Shown: in pieces, positions 16,828 to 25,988 of the stretch
Position numbering within the stretch: position 1 is the first letter of the stretch
How the letters are laid out: each line of letters begins with the position of its first letter
NCBI GenBank assembly: GCA_030427145.1
Contig: JAUHWT010000006.1
Coordinates: 62,001 to 126,000, forward strand
From: Alphaproteobacteria bacterium
GTDB lineage: Bacteria > Pseudomonadota > Alphaproteobacteria > Rhodobacterales > Rhodobacteraceae
Length of the DNA stretch: 64,000 bases
Direction of reading: 5' to 3'
Program-made: the position numbers and the translations under genes
The notes under the pieces: model-generated
The model's input: only the letters and a program-made list of their open reading frames with translations
Database searches by the model: none
What the model was told of the DNA's origin: nothing

Positions 16828-17706
16828 CTACCCTTTCACGCTGCCGGCCATCAGTCCGCGCACGAAGTAGCGGCCCGCGACGATGTAAACGAGCAAAGTT
16901 GGCAGGGCCGCGAGGATCGCGCCCGCAAAGTGGACATTGTATTCCTTCACGCCCGTCGAGGACTGAACCAGGTTGTTCAGCGCCACGGTCATCGGCTGGC
17001 TCTGGCCGCCGAAGGAGGCGCCGAAGAGGAAGTCGTTCCAGATGTTGGTGAACTGCCAGATGACGGAAACCACCGTGATTGGCCCGGAAACCGGCAGCAT
17101 GATCCGCCAGAAGATGCGGAAGAACCCCGCCCCGTCGATCATTGCCGCCCGCACCAGTTCGGTCGGGAACGCGGCGTAGTAGTTGCGGTAGTAGAGCGTC
17201 GTGAACCCGACGCCATAGACCACATGCACCAGGACGAGCCCGGGGATCGACCCCGCCAGTCCCAGCTTGCCGAGGATCATTGCCATGGGGATCAGAACGA
17301 TCTGGAAGGGAATGAAGCAGGAAAACAGCATCAGCCCGAAGAGGATCGAGTCTCCCCGGAACCGCCACTTGGTCAGCACGTAGCCGTTGAGGGCGCCGAG
17401 CACGGTCGAGATTGCCACGGCGGGCACGACCATCAGGACCGAGTTGAGGAAGTAGGGTTTGAGGCCCGTGGGCTCCACACCGATCTGGGCCGAGGACCAG
17501 GCCTGCAGCCAGGGCTCAATGGTCCAGTCCTGCGGCAGCGCCATCATGTTGCCGCCGGTAATCTCCGGCAGGGGTTTGAGCGAGTTCGCCACCATCACAA
17601 AGAGCGGCATCAAATAGAACAGCGCGAAGAGGATCAGCAGCAGATAGATGAAGGTGCGGGTGACGCGGCCGGTGGAAACGGCGGTATCCTGTGTTGCGAC
17701 GGACAT
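16828..17706 (-). CDS. carbohydrate ABC transporter permease (MalG type)
   Basis: A 292-aa inner-membrane protein with six predicted hydrophobic segments and the EAA-type cytoplasmic loop ELVRAAMIDGAGFFRIFWRI split over the motif, ending in VRGLMAGSVKG, a typical MalG-family C-terminus. Its start codon overlaps the last base of the stop of the upstream permease, so the two are coupled. It is the second membrane subunit of the importer. Confidence 0.93.
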   Translation of the reverse strand: MSVATQDTAVSTGRVTRTFIYLLLILFALFYLMPLFVMVANSLKPLPEITGGNMMALPQDWTIEPWLQAWSSAQIGVEPTGLKPYFLNSVLMVVPAVAISTVLGALNGYVLTKWRFRGDSILFGLMLFSCFIPFQIVLIPMAMILGKLGLAGSIPGLVLVHVVYGVGFTTLYYRNYYAAFPTELVRAAMIDGAGFFRIFWRIMLPVSGPITVVSVIWQFTNIWNDFLFGASFGGQSQPMTVALNNLVQSSTGVKEYNVHFAGAILAALPTLLVYIVAGRYFVRGLMAGSVKG

Positions 17707-18602
17707 CAGGCTTTCTCCTTCAGTTCGGCGTAGAGATACGGCGTCATGATGGCCGCGATGGTCATGAGCATGATCACGGCACTCGCCGCACCGATCCCCA
17801 TGGAGTTTCGCGTGAAGGTGTAGGAGTACATGAACGTCGCGGGCAGCTCCGTGGCACGGCCTGGCCCACCACCGGTCAGCGCGATGATGAGGTCATAGGA
17901 CTTCACCGCGAGGTGGCTGAGGATCACGAAGGCCGACAAAAACGCTGGCCGCAGAAGCGGAATGACAATGCGCCGGTAGAGGTTCCAGTTTGACGCCCCG
18001 TCGATCTGCGCGGCCTTCAGGATCTCGTTGTCGATCCCGCGCAGACCGGCGAGGAACATTGCCATGACGAAGCCGCTGGTTTGCCAGACGGCGGCGATCA
18101 CGACGGTATAGATCGCCATGTCGCGGTCCTTGATCCAGCCGAACTCAAAGCTCTCCCAGCCCCAGAGATGCATGGTGTTCTCAATGCCGATGCCTGGATC
18201 CATGATCCATTTCCAGGCGGTGCCGGTCACGATGAAACTCAGCGCCATCGGGTAGAGGTAGATCGGGCGCAGCATCCCCTCGCCGCGGATTTTCTGGTCG
18301 AGGAAAATGGCCAGGCCGAGGCCAATGATGGTGCAGATGGTGATGTAGAGAAATGCGAAAATGCCGAGATTGGTGATGGCGGTCCACCAGTGGGACAGGC
18401 CCCAGAGCCTCGCGTAGTTCTCGAAACCGATCCAGTCGTATTTCGGCAGCATCTTTGAGCCGGTGAAGCTCAGATAGACCGTGAAGGCGATAAACCCGTA
18501 GACGAAGACGAGCATCGCCGCGAGCGACGGGGACAGCACCAGTTTTGGGATCCAGTCCTGAAGCCGGGTCCGGAAATCCGCCTGCGTGTTGCTGTTGGCC
18601 AT
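17706..18602 (-). CDS. carbohydrate ABC transporter permease (MalF/UgpA type)
   Basis: A 298-aa membrane protein with six hydrophobic segments. The EAA loop reads LKAAQIDGASNWNLYRRIVIPLL. A strong ribosome site (AAAGGAGAAGTC) precedes the ATG at 18602. It is the first permease of the importer, 103 bases after the binding-protein stop. The spacer contains no clear terminator; binding-protein genes are often followed by a stabilising stem-loop, but I could not define one. Confidence 0.93.
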   Translation of the reverse strand: MANSNTQADFRTRLQDWIPKLVLSPSLAAMLVFVYGFIAFTVYLSFTGSKMLPKYDWIGFENYARLWGLSHWWTAITNLGIFAFLYITICTIIGLGLAIFLDQKIRGEGMLRPIYLYPMALSFIVTGTAWKWIMDPGIGIENTMHLWGWESFEFGWIKDRDMAIYTVVIAAVWQTSGFVMAMFLAGLRGIDNEILKAAQIDGASNWNLYRRIVIPLLRPAFLSAFVILSHLAVKSYDLIIALTGGGPGRATELPATFMYSYTFTRNSMGIGAASAVIMLMTIAAIMTPYLYAELKEKA

Positions 18603-18705
18603 GACTTCTCCTTTCCCGCAAATGCGGGTTGTTCAATCCATAGGGACTGGAGCCGTTGCGGAGTGTGGGGAGGCGGTCATTGCCGCCTCCCCGCCGATGG
18701 ACGGA

Positions 18706-19959
18706 TTACATGGCGCCTTCGACGGCGTTTGCCAGTTCCTCGGCAGCCGTTTCGGCATCATACTCGCCGTTGAAATGCGCGGTCACAACGTCGTAGATCG
18801 CGTTTTTCACGGCAGCACGGTTGGCGTGGCCATGAGCCATGGAGCCCATGAGCGTGCCGGCCTCTGCGGCCTCGGCCAGTTCAACCATGCCCTTCTTGCC
18901 GCAGTCGTCGAAATCCGTGTCCGGCACGTCTGTGCGGGCCGGAACGGAGCCCTTGACCACGTTAAAGGCGGACTGGAAGGTCGGCGACATGATGGACGCG
19001 GCCATCGCGGCCTGGGCGGCTTTTGCATCGTCGTCGGAGACGTCGAACATCGCGAACTGGTCGGAGTTGAAGGTTACGGAGCCCTCGGTGCCCGGCATGC
19101 GGAAGCAGAGGAAGTCCTCACCGGGAACCTTGCCCGCGTTCAGGAACTCACCCTTGGCCCAGTCACCCATCAGCTGGAACGCGGCCTCGCCGTTGATGAC
19201 CATGGCAGACGCCAGGTTCCAGTCACGGCCGGAAAAGTTGTCGTCCACGAAGCCGCGCAGGGTGTCCATGCGGTTGAAGGCCTCAACCATCGTCTCGGAG
19301 CCGAGCGCGTCAATGTCGAGATCGATAAACGCCTGCTTGTAGAACTCGGGTCCACCGGCGGTGATGACCACACCGTCAAAAATGGTGGCGTCCTGCCAGG
19401 CCTGACCGCCATGTCCAAGCGCGACCTTGCCGGAATCCTGAACAGCCTGAAGGGCGGCCACAAACTCTTGCCAGGTTGTGGGCTGTGCAATGCCCAGCTC
19501 GTCGAGAATGGCCTTGTTTGCCCAGACCCAGTTGGTCGAGTGCACGTTGACCGGCGCGGCGATCCAGTTGCCGTCATATTTCGAGAACGCCTGGAGCGCC
19601 TCCGGCACAACGTCGGCCCAGCCTTCGGCCTCGGCCACGTCGTTGAGGTTGCCCAGTGCGCCCTGCTCGGCCCAGTCCTGAATGTCAAAGCCCAGCATCT
19701 GCACGGCGGTCGGCGGGTCACCTGCGGTGACGCGGGCGCGCAGGGTGGTCATTGCGGCCTCACCGCCGCCACCGGCCACGGGCATGTCGACCCAGCCGAT
19801 ATCCTGCGACGCAAGGTCCTCCTTCAGCACGTTGAGCGCGGCGGCCTCACCACCGGATGTCCACCAGTGCAGCACCTCCACATCCGCGGCGTGCAACACG
19901 GAACCGGTCGACATCAGCACGGCAAACGCCGTGGCAATCCCTGTTGTTTTATTGATCAT
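18706..19959 (-). CDS. sugar ABC transporter substrate-binding protein (glucose/mannose-like)
   Basis: A 417-aa periplasmic binding protein. A Sec signal peptide covers the first ~24 residues ([19 protein letters not shown], cut after A-D). The mature part has [19 protein letters not shown] and [15 protein letters not shown] with TWQEFVAAL, a family-1 carbohydrate-binding pattern close to glucose/mannose-type binding proteins. GGGAGAG lies 5 bases before the ATG. It is 45 bases after the aldehyde dehydrogenase stop, so it could be part of the same long transcript. Sugar specificity is inferred from family resemblance only. Confidence 0.9.
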   Translation of the reverse strand: MINKTTGIATAFAVLMSTGSVLHAADVEVLHWWTSGGEAAALNVLKEDLASQDIGWVDMPVAGGGGEAAMTTLRARVTAGDPPTAVQMLGFDIQDWAEQGALGNLNDVAEAEGWADVVPEALQAFSKYDGNWIAAPVNVHSTNWVWANKAILDELGIAQPTTWQEFVAALQAVQDSGKVALGHGGQAWQDATIFDGVVITAGGPEFYKQAFIDLDIDALGSETMVEAFNRMDTLRGFVDDNFSGRDWNLASAMVINGEAAFQLMGDWAKGEFLNAGKVPGEDFLCFRMPGTEGSVTFNSDQFAMFDVSDDDAKAAQAAMAASIMSPTFQSAFNVVKGSVPARTDVPDTDFDDCGKKGMVELAEAAEAGTLMGSMAHGHANRAAVKNAIYDVVTAHFNGEYDAETAAEELANAVEGAM

Positions 19960-20004
19960 TTTTTCTCTCCCATTTTAATTTTAGCTACGTCCCGACCCGT
20001 TGTG

Positions 20005-21531
20005 TCAGGACGCATTCACCCAAGGCTCCCGTGTACGGCCAATCCGCATGACGAGGGATTTAACCTCAAGGAATTCCTCGAAACCGTAACGGCCGATTTC
20101 GCGTCCCTGCCCTGATTGCCGCATCCCGCCGAAGGCAATCTCAGGGAAACCATCCATCCAAGTGTTTGTCCATACCGTTCCGGCATGGGCGCGTCGGGCG
20201 AAATCGAGGCAGGTGTGGGTGTTTTCGCTCCAGACGCCCGCGGAAAGCCCGTAGGTCGCGTCGTTGGTGATCCGCACCGCCTCCTCAAACTCCCGGAAGG
20301 TCAGGACGGACAGAACGGGCCCAAACACCTCGTCGCGGGCGATGGCCATGTCCGGTGTCACGCCACGGATCACCGTCGGCTGGTAGAACTGGTTCCCGAG
20401 GCCCGGCACGTCGAGCGGCCCACCGCCCAGAACGACCTCGGCTCCGGCTTCCACCGCGGCCTTCACGCTCGCGTCGATTTTGGCATTGTGTTCCGGTGTG
20501 ACGATGGCGCCAACCTGGGTGTCGGGGTTCATCGGGTCGCCGAACACGACCTTTTTCGAAAGCTCCACCACCCGCGCAACGAAGTCGTCGGCAATGTCCT
20601 CATGCACGATGATGCGGCTTGAGGAATTGCAGCACTGACCCACGTTGAAATAGACCCCGAACGTCACGGCATCGGCCGCGCTCTCGAGGTCCGCATCGGG
20701 GAAAATCACCTGCGGGTTTTTGCCGCCGAGTTCCAGCGCCACTTTTTTCAGGGTATCCGCCGCCGTCTCCGAGATCAGTTTTCCGACCGCCGTGGACCCG
20801 GTGAAGGTTACCATGTCGACATCGGGGTGGGAGGACATCAGGCTGCCGACCGGCTGGCCGTGGCCCAGAACGATGTTGCAGACCCCGGCGGGCAGACCGG
20901 CCTCGATCAGCAGGTCGGCCAGCATCGCGGTCGTCGACGGCGTGAACTCCGAGGGCTTCACGACACAGGTGCAGCCGGCGGCGAGTGCGAAGGGCAGTTT
21001 CTGGCTCAGGATCCAGAACGGAAAATTCCACGGCGTGATCATCGACACGACGCCGATGGGCTCCTTCAGCACCACGCCCAGCATGTCCTCGCCGAGGGAG
21101 TTGTGACTGTCGCCATGGCTTGTCCGAGCGAGCGACGCGGCATAGCGCCACAGATCCGCGGCCCCGCCGACCTCACCGCGCGACTGGGAAATCGGCTTGC
21201 CGGATTCCAGCGTCTCAAACCGGGCGAAGCGTTCGACGTTCTTCTCAATCAGATCCGCGACGCGCAGGAGAACCGTGGCGCGGGCCTTGCCGGAAGCACG
21301 GCTCCAGCGGCCATCGTCGAAGGCGGCACGGGCCGCGGCAATCGCGGCTTCGGTCTCGGCCTTCCCGCCCCTGGCCGAGCGGCTGACCACAACGCCGTGG
21401 GACGGCGAAACCCGTTCGGTGGTGGAGCCGTCCGCACTGTCGACGAAGTTTCCGTCGATGAAATGGCGGGTGATCACCGGCTCCAGCGGGGCATCGCTTT
21501 CCGCGCCGCTCATCACGTTGAAATCCAGCAC
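20005..21531 (-). CDS. NAD(P)-dependent aldehyde dehydrogenase
   Basis: A 508-aa ALDH-superfamily enzyme of the betaine-aldehyde type. The cofactor motif FTGSTAVGKLI, the general-base Glu in LELGGKNPQV, and the nucleophilic Cys in VGQCCNSSSRI are all present. The substrate-channel end shows VWTNTWMDGFPEIAFGGM. The start is taken as GTG at 21531 because GGAGGAGA sits 7-8 bases upstream; an internal ATG at 21513 is the alternative. It follows the enoyl-CoA hydratase by 3 bases. It likely oxidises an aldehyde made by the GMC/SDR steps to the acid later activated by the CoA-transferase. Confidence 0.92.
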   Translation of the reverse strand: MLDFNVMSGAESDAPLEPVITRHFIDGNFVDSADGSTTERVSPSHGVVVSRSARGGKAETEAAIAAARAAFDDGRWSRASGKARATVLLRVADLIEKNVERFARFETLESGKPISQSRGEVGGAADLWRYAASLARTSHGDSHNSLGEDMLGVVLKEPIGVVSMITPWNFPFWILSQKLPFALAAGCTCVVKPSEFTPSTTAMLADLLIEAGLPAGVCNIVLGHGQPVGSLMSSHPDVDMVTFTGSTAVGKLISETAADTLKKVALELGGKNPQVIFPDADLESAADAVTFGVYFNVGQCCNSSSRIIVHEDIADDFVARVVELSKKVVFGDPMNPDTQVGAIVTPEHNAKIDASVKAAVEAGAEVVLGGGPLDVPGLGNQFYQPTVIRGVTPDMAIARDEVFGPVLSVLTFREFEEAVRITNDATYGLSAGVWSENTHTCLDFARRAHAGTVWTNTWMDGFPEIAFGGMRQSGQGREIGRYGFEEFLEVKSLVMRIGRTREPWVNAS

Positions 21532-21534
21532 GGG

Positions 21535-22302
21535 TTACTCTCCTCCGAATTCCGGTTTGCGTTTTTCGCGGAAGGCGGCAACGCCCTCATCGCGGTCCGC
21601 GGTGGCCGCAATCGCGGCCGCACCCAGCGCCTCTGTCATGGCAGCTCGGTCCTCGTTGGCTGCGGCATTAATCATGTTTTTGGCAATCTCCGCAGCACGT
21701 GGCGAGAGTTTCGCCACACCTTCGGCAATGGAGCGCGCCTTCTCGCGGGCGTCCTCGGCAATCTCGGCCACGAAGCCGCAGGCCTGCGCCCGGTCGGCGG
21801 AAATCCTGCGTCCGAACAGGGCCATCTCACGCACCATCGGCTCGGGCATGATCCGCGCCAGCCGCTGGGTTCCCGACCAGCCAGGCACAATGCCCACCCG
21901 CGCCTCCGGCAGGGCAAGCGCCGCGCCCTTAGCCATGACACGGATGTCGCAGGCCGCCGCCAGTTCAAGCCCGCCACCAAAGGCGTAGCCGTTCAGCGCC
22001 GCAATGGTCGGCTTTGACAGCCGCGCAAGGCGATCAAATATCCGGTGGCCGTCACGTACCCAGAACCGGGCAAACTCCGCCGGGCTCAGATCCCCCCAGC
22101 CGTTGATGTCGGCGCCGGTGCAGAACGCGCGCTCGCCCTCGGCGACCAGAACCACGCAGCGCACGGAGGCGTCGCGGTCCAGCCGGTCCAGATGCCCCGC
22201 CAGCGCGTCGAGCATGTCGAGCGTGAAGGCGTTCATCTTGTCGGGATTGTTCAGGCAAAGCTCGGCAATGCCGTTCTCAATTGTCAGGTCAACGCTGCTC
22301 AC
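21535..22302 (-). CDS. enoyl-CoA hydratase/isomerase (crotonase family)
   Basis: A 255-aa crotonase. The oxyanion-hole motif AFCTGADINGWGDL and the helix GYAFGGGLELAAACDI are clear, and both catalytic-type acidic positions are kept (Glu in GGGLEL, Glu in LPEARVGIVPG). The start is set at the GTG at 22302, which overlaps the TGA of the CoA-transferase gene as GTGA and has GGAG eight bases upstream; a GTG three codons earlier (22311) is possible. The enzyme hydrates or isomerises acyl-CoA thioesters in the cytoplasm. Its coupling to a CoA-transferase gene means the pathway passes through a CoA ester. Confidence 0.9.
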   Translation of the reverse strand: MSSVDLTIENGIAELCLNNPDKMNAFTLDMLDALAGHLDRLDRDASVRCVVLVAEGERAFCTGADINGWGDLSPAEFARFWVRDGHRIFDRLARLSKPTIAALNGYAFGGGLELAAACDIRVMAKGAALALPEARVGIVPGWSGTQRLARIMPEPMVREMALFGRRISADRAQACGFVAEIAEDAREKARSIAEGVAKLSPRAAEIAKNMINAAANEDRAAMTEALGAAAIAATADRDEGVAAFREKRKPEFGGE

Positions 22303-23870
22303 TGGTTCCACTCCATCGGTTTTTCCGCCAGCAGGGACAGCGGTATCGAAACCGCGTCATCCGCCACGCTCACCCGACCACCGGACGCGTCGATGATGTC
22401 CTTCTGCGGATCAATGCCGGGCATGATCTCCGTCGCCACCAGGCCGTTCTCCCCAAGCCGCATGACGCAGCGTTCGGTGATGTAGAGCACGTCCTGGCCA
22501 AGCTCGCGCGCACGTTTGCCGGAGAAGGTGACGTGCTCAACGGCGCTGACCATCTTGGTGAACTTTCCAGGCGCCTCGACCCGTATGCCGGTTTCGCTCA
22601 GCGCCATCTTCGCGCCCGCCTCAAACCAGCCGGAAAACACGATCTTGCGGGCCTGGGAAGTGATGTCCACGAAGCCGCCGCATCCGGCGGTGAGATAAGG
22701 TTTCTTGCCAAGTTTCGAAACGTTGACGTTCCCTTCCACATCCACCTCGAGGAAGGACAGGAACGACACGTCAAACCCCGCCCCCTGGAAGAAGATGAAC
22801 TGCTGTGGCGAGGGAACAAACGCATCCGCGTTCGACGCGCAGCCAAAGGCGAAATCGGTCAGGGGCATGCCGCCCACCGCGCCCTGCTCGATGGCCCAGG
22901 TCACGGCCTCCGGGTGGCCGGCTTCCAGCAGAATACGGGGCACCATCGCCGAGACACCGAAGCCGAGATTGGCGGTCATGCCGGTTTTCAGCTCCATCGC
23001 CGCCCGCCGGGCAATGACCTTCTCGATGTTGTGCTCCGGCGTGGCGAAGCTCGCCCAGGGCCGCATCACCTGGCCGGAAATGGCCGGATCATAAGGGGTT
23101 TCGCAGGTCTGTTTCTGGTCCGGGTCGATCACCACCAGATCCACCAGATGCCCCGGCACCCGCACGTCATGGGGCCGCAGACCGCCGCGCATGGTGGTGC
23201 GGCTGACCTGGGCAATCACCAGACCGCCATGATTTTTAACGCAGATCGCCTGCTCCAGGCCGCCGAGATACGCGCCCTCATGCTCGTAGGTCAGGTTGCC
23301 ATGCTCATCCGCCGTGGTCGCGCGGATAACGCAGACATTCGGCACGATGTTGGGGTAGTGCAGCCAGGTGTCACCGTCGAACTCGACCCGCCTGACGATC
23401 GGTTCCGCCTCGGCCAGCGCATTCATGGCGCAGCCCTCGCGGACCGGGTCGGCAAAAGTTTCCAGACCGATTTTGGTCAGAACGCCGGGGCGCCGCGCCG
23501 CCGCCTCGCGGTGCATGTCGAACATGATGCCGGAGGGCACGTTGTAGGCCGCAATGCGGTTTTCCACGACCATTTTCCAGATCTCGGGCATCGGCAGGCT
23601 GGACGGTCCGGACGGATATGACCCGGCAAGAACCTTCTTCAGCAGCCCGTCCTTCGCAATATGGTCGATGCCCTTCACGCCATACATGTCACCGGCCGCA
23701 ATGGGGTGTAGTGTGGTCAGGTCGCGCGGATGGCCCTCCGCGTCGAACCGCTCACCGATGGCTTTGAGGACAAGATCCGGACAGCCGAGCGACGAGGAAG
23801 AGGACACAGTAACCACCGCGCCATCCTCAATGCGGGCAACGGCCTCGGCCGGGCTGACGATCTTGCTCAT
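22299..23870 (-). CDS. family I CoA-transferase (YdiF/propionate CoA-transferase-like)
   Basis: A 523-aa fused alpha-beta CoA-transferase. The N-terminal half has GAVVTVSSSSSLGCPDLVL and TTADEHGNLTYEHEGAYL; the C-terminal half has NLGFGVSAMVPRILLEAG and the probable catalytic Glu in WAIEQGAVGGMPL, then FLEVDVEGNVNVSKLG. Length and layout match the YdiF/Pct subfamily, which transfers CoA from a donor such as acetyl-CoA to a short acid through a glutamyl-CoA intermediate. Its start overlaps the stop of the Gfo/Idh/MocA gene (ATGA). It probably activates the acid made by the aldehyde dehydrogenase. Confidence 0.9.
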   Translation of the reverse strand: MSKIVSPAEAVARIEDGAVVTVSSSSSLGCPDLVLKAIGERFDAEGHPRDLTTLHPIAAGDMYGVKGIDHIAKDGLLKKVLAGSYPSGPSSLPMPEIWKMVVENRIAAYNVPSGIMFDMHREAAARRPGVLTKIGLETFADPVREGCAMNALAEAEPIVRRVEFDGDTWLHYPNIVPNVCVIRATTADEHGNLTYEHEGAYLGGLEQAICVKNHGGLVIAQVSRTTMRGGLRPHDVRVPGHLVDLVVIDPDQKQTCETPYDPAISGQVMRPWASFATPEHNIEKVIARRAAMELKTGMTANLGFGVSAMVPRILLEAGHPEAVTWAIEQGAVGGMPLTDFAFGCASNADAFVPSPQQFIFFQGAGFDVSFLSFLEVDVEGNVNVSKLGKKPYLTAGCGGFVDITSQARKIVFSGWFEAGAKMALSETGIRVEAPGKFTKMVSAVEHVTFSGKRARELGQDVLYITERCVMRLGENGLVATEIMPGIDPQKDIIDASGGRVSVADDAVSIPLSLLAEKPMEWNQ

Positions 23871-24871
23871 GGGGCAACTCCATAATCCACGGTCTGCGAC
23901 GTGCCGGACTGCGCGGCCTCACGAACGGCAAGCGCTACAGCGAGGGATTTCACGCCGTCCCATCCATCCGCCGCGGGACGGCCCCCGCCATTAACCGCGG
24001 CCATAAAATCGGCGAGTCCCTGGGCATAGAGGTTGTGACCCGAGAACGGCACTTCCTCCTCACCGGCTTCGGTCACGAGGGTGATTTTTCCGACCGGCTG
24101 CTGCGTCATCACACCGCGCGCGAAGATTGACCCCTTTGTGCCGTGAACCTCGAGGCCCGAACCGGCGTAGGGATGGGTGAAGCTCTCATGGCTCATCACC
24201 ATCGCACCGGAGGGCATGTTCCAGACGGACATGGCGGAGTCCTCGACCCCCTGCCCCATGCCGGACACCGCCATTTTTGCGACGACACTCACCGGATCCT
24301 CACCGAGCAGGAACCGCACCACATCGGCATCGTGAACGGTAATGTCCGGGATAACCCCGCCACCGGCCTCGGCCGAATTGATGCGCCAGCCCTGAAGATG
24401 GCCAGGCAGATGGACCGCATGAAAAACCCGCACCGACAGCACGTCGCCGATGCGGCCCTCCTTAATGAGCGCGCGCATTTTGCGGTGACTGCCGGAGCAG
24501 CGCAGGTGGTGGTTGGTGGCAAACACCACACCGGCTTTTTCCGCCGCCGCGACCATGCCAGCGGCCTCTTCGACCGTCATGGCCAGCGGCTTCTCGCAGA
24601 GCACGTGCCTGCCGGCCTCGACCGCCGCCATGGCCTGGGCAAAATGCTTCTCGTTGGTGGTGGAGATGTAAACCGCATCCACGCTGGCATCGGACACGGC
24701 CTCCTCAACGCTGGTGCCGGACGCGGGAATGTCATGGGTACGGGCATACTCCGCGCCACGCTCCGGCGATCCGCTGACCACCCGGACAATCTCGCCACCC
24801 TCCGTCGAACGAATGGCGCCGATCACGTGTTCGGACGCAATCGTGCTGGCACCGATCAATGCCCAACGCAT
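23867..24871 (-). CDS. Gfo/Idh/MocA-family oxidoreductase
   Basis: A 334-aa NAD(P)-dependent dehydrogenase. The start is the ATG at 24871 (GGGGGGAA upstream), just before the Rossmann strand RWALIGASTIASEHVI; a longer frame exists but lacks support and would run into the operators. Family features: VDAVYISTTNEKHFAQAMAAV, the CEKPLAMT motif with the catalytic Lys, and the C-terminal dimer domain with GGGVIPDITVHDADVVRFLLG. Members oxidise or epimerise sugars, inositols and their derivatives. It is the first gene after the paired operator and so heads the catabolic run. Confidence 0.92.
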   Translation of the reverse strand: MRWALIGASTIASEHVIGAIRSTEGGEIVRVVSGSPERGAEYARTHDIPASGTSVEEAVSDASVDAVYISTTNEKHFAQAMAAVEAGRHVLCEKPLAMTVEEAAGMVAAAEKAGVVFATNHHLRCSGSHRKMRALIKEGRIGDVLSVRVFHAVHLPGHLQGWRINSAEAGGGVIPDITVHDADVVRFLLGEDPVSVVAKMAVSGMGQGVEDSAMSVWNMPSGAMVMSHESFTHPYAGSGLEVHGTKGSIFARGVMTQQPVGKITLVTEAGEEEVPFSGHNLYAQGLADFMAAVNGGGRPAADGWDGVKSLAVALAVREAAQSGTSQTVDYGVAP

Positions 24872-24906
24872 CGCAGTTCCCCCCAATGTAAATTTCGTTA
24901 TCGATC

Positions 24907-24953
24907 TGGAACGTTCCAAATCCGTTATGCGGTTTGTATTTTGGAACGTTCCA
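24907..24953. promoter_or_regulatory. pair of perfect LacI-type operators
   Basis: The 12-bp palindrome TGGAACGTTCCA occurs twice, at 24907-24918 and 24942-24953, with centres 35 bases apart. The pair lies between the end of the LacI gene (24972) and the start of the Gfo/Idh/MocA gene (24871). The CG-centred palindrome is the standard form of LacI-family operators. The spacing would place one site over and one site near the promoter of the downstream operon. Which of the two LacI proteins binds is not shown by the sequence. Confidence 0.8.
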
Positions 24954-24971
24954 TCATGTCAACAGATTTTA

Positions 24972-25988
24972 TCAGACGGGCCGCGTCGTCCCCCGGAAAA
25001 CCGGAGCCAGCTTCTGGTCACAGGTCCGGTTTGGAACCTCCATGTCAGCCATCCGCTCCCGCAGAAGCCGCATGGCCAGGGCGGTCTGTTCCTCCAGGTC
25101 CTGACGGATCGTGGTAAGGTCATAGGCGCCCCAGGCGGCCTGCTCTATGTCGTCAAATCCGACCACCTGAATATCCTGAGGCACCCGAAGGCCCAGATCA
25201 ATCCGCAGACCATCGAGTGCCCCAAACGCCATCAGATCCGTGGAGCAGAAAAGCCCTTCAATCTGCGACATCCGCTCCCGACCCGCCTCCACCACGGCGC
25301 GGCGCGCATCGCCATAGGCCTGGTCGTCGGCCTGAATACAGCGGCATGTACGGCCAAGCCCCTGAACCGCCTCGACAAACGCGTTCGCCCGCCCGGTCAC
25401 CGACCATGTCTCCTTGACCGGCATCAAACAGCCAAAGCGCCCCGCGCCCGCCTTTTGCAAAATGTCGAGCGCCAGGGTGCCGCCCGCGTCGATATCCGCA
25501 ACGACCCGGTCGCCCCAGTCGCTCACACCCGCCCGGTTGATCAGAACCACGGGCAGTTGCAGGCGGCCGCAGTCCTCGATCAGCGCCCGTGGCGGGGTAT
25601 CGGAGGTAATGATCATGCCCGCGACGCTGTAGCCCAGCAGCATGTCAATCAGACCCGCCACGTCATCCGGCTGCTCCGCCGTGAGCAGCATGGGCTGAAA
25701 CCCCGCGCGGATCAGCGCCTCGCTCAGAAGCCGCACCTGCCGCGACCGCAGCGGTGTGTCGAGCCGCGAGGCCACCAGGCCAACGATTCCCGAATGGCTC
25801 TGCTGCAGACCGCGCGCCAGGTTGTTGACGCGGTAGCCCAGCTTCTTCGCCGCCTTCGTGACCTTCTCCCGCGTCTCCGGCGCGATGTTGGCCCCCGGCG
25901 TAAAAGCCCGCGACACCGCCGAGCGGGAAACACCGGCAAGGCGCGCCACGTCGAATGAGGTGGGCTTTCTGTGCGGTGGTTCAGCCAT
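24972..25988 (-). CDS. LacI-family transcriptional regulator (proximal copy)
   Basis: A 338-aa regulator. The ATG at 25988 is chosen because the headpiece begins at once (TSFDVARLAGVSRSAVSRAF); it overlaps the GDPD gene stop by 8 bases, so it is coupled to the transporter operon upstream. The sensor domain has GIVGLVASRLDTPLRSRQV, FGCLMPVKETWSVTGRA and IQVVGFDDIEQAAWG. It ends 18 bases before a pair of TGGAACGTTCCA operators. It may repress the downstream catabolic genes, its own operon (operator at 32001-32014), or both. Confidence 0.92.
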   Translation of the reverse strand: MAEPPHRKPTSFDVARLAGVSRSAVSRAFTPGANIAPETREKVTKAAKKLGYRVNNLARGLQQSHSGIVGLVASRLDTPLRSRQVRLLSEALIRAGFQPMLLTAEQPDDVAGLIDMLLGYSVAGMIITSDTPPRALIEDCGRLQLPVVLINRAGVSDWGDRVVADIDAGGTLALDILQKAGAGRFGCLMPVKETWSVTGRANAFVEAVQGLGRTCRCIQADDQAYGDARRAVVEAGRERMSQIEGLFCSTDLMAFGALDGLRIDLGLRVPQDIQVVGFDDIEQAAWGAYDLTTIRQDLEEQTALAMRLLRERMADMEVPNRTCDQKLAPVFRGTTRPV

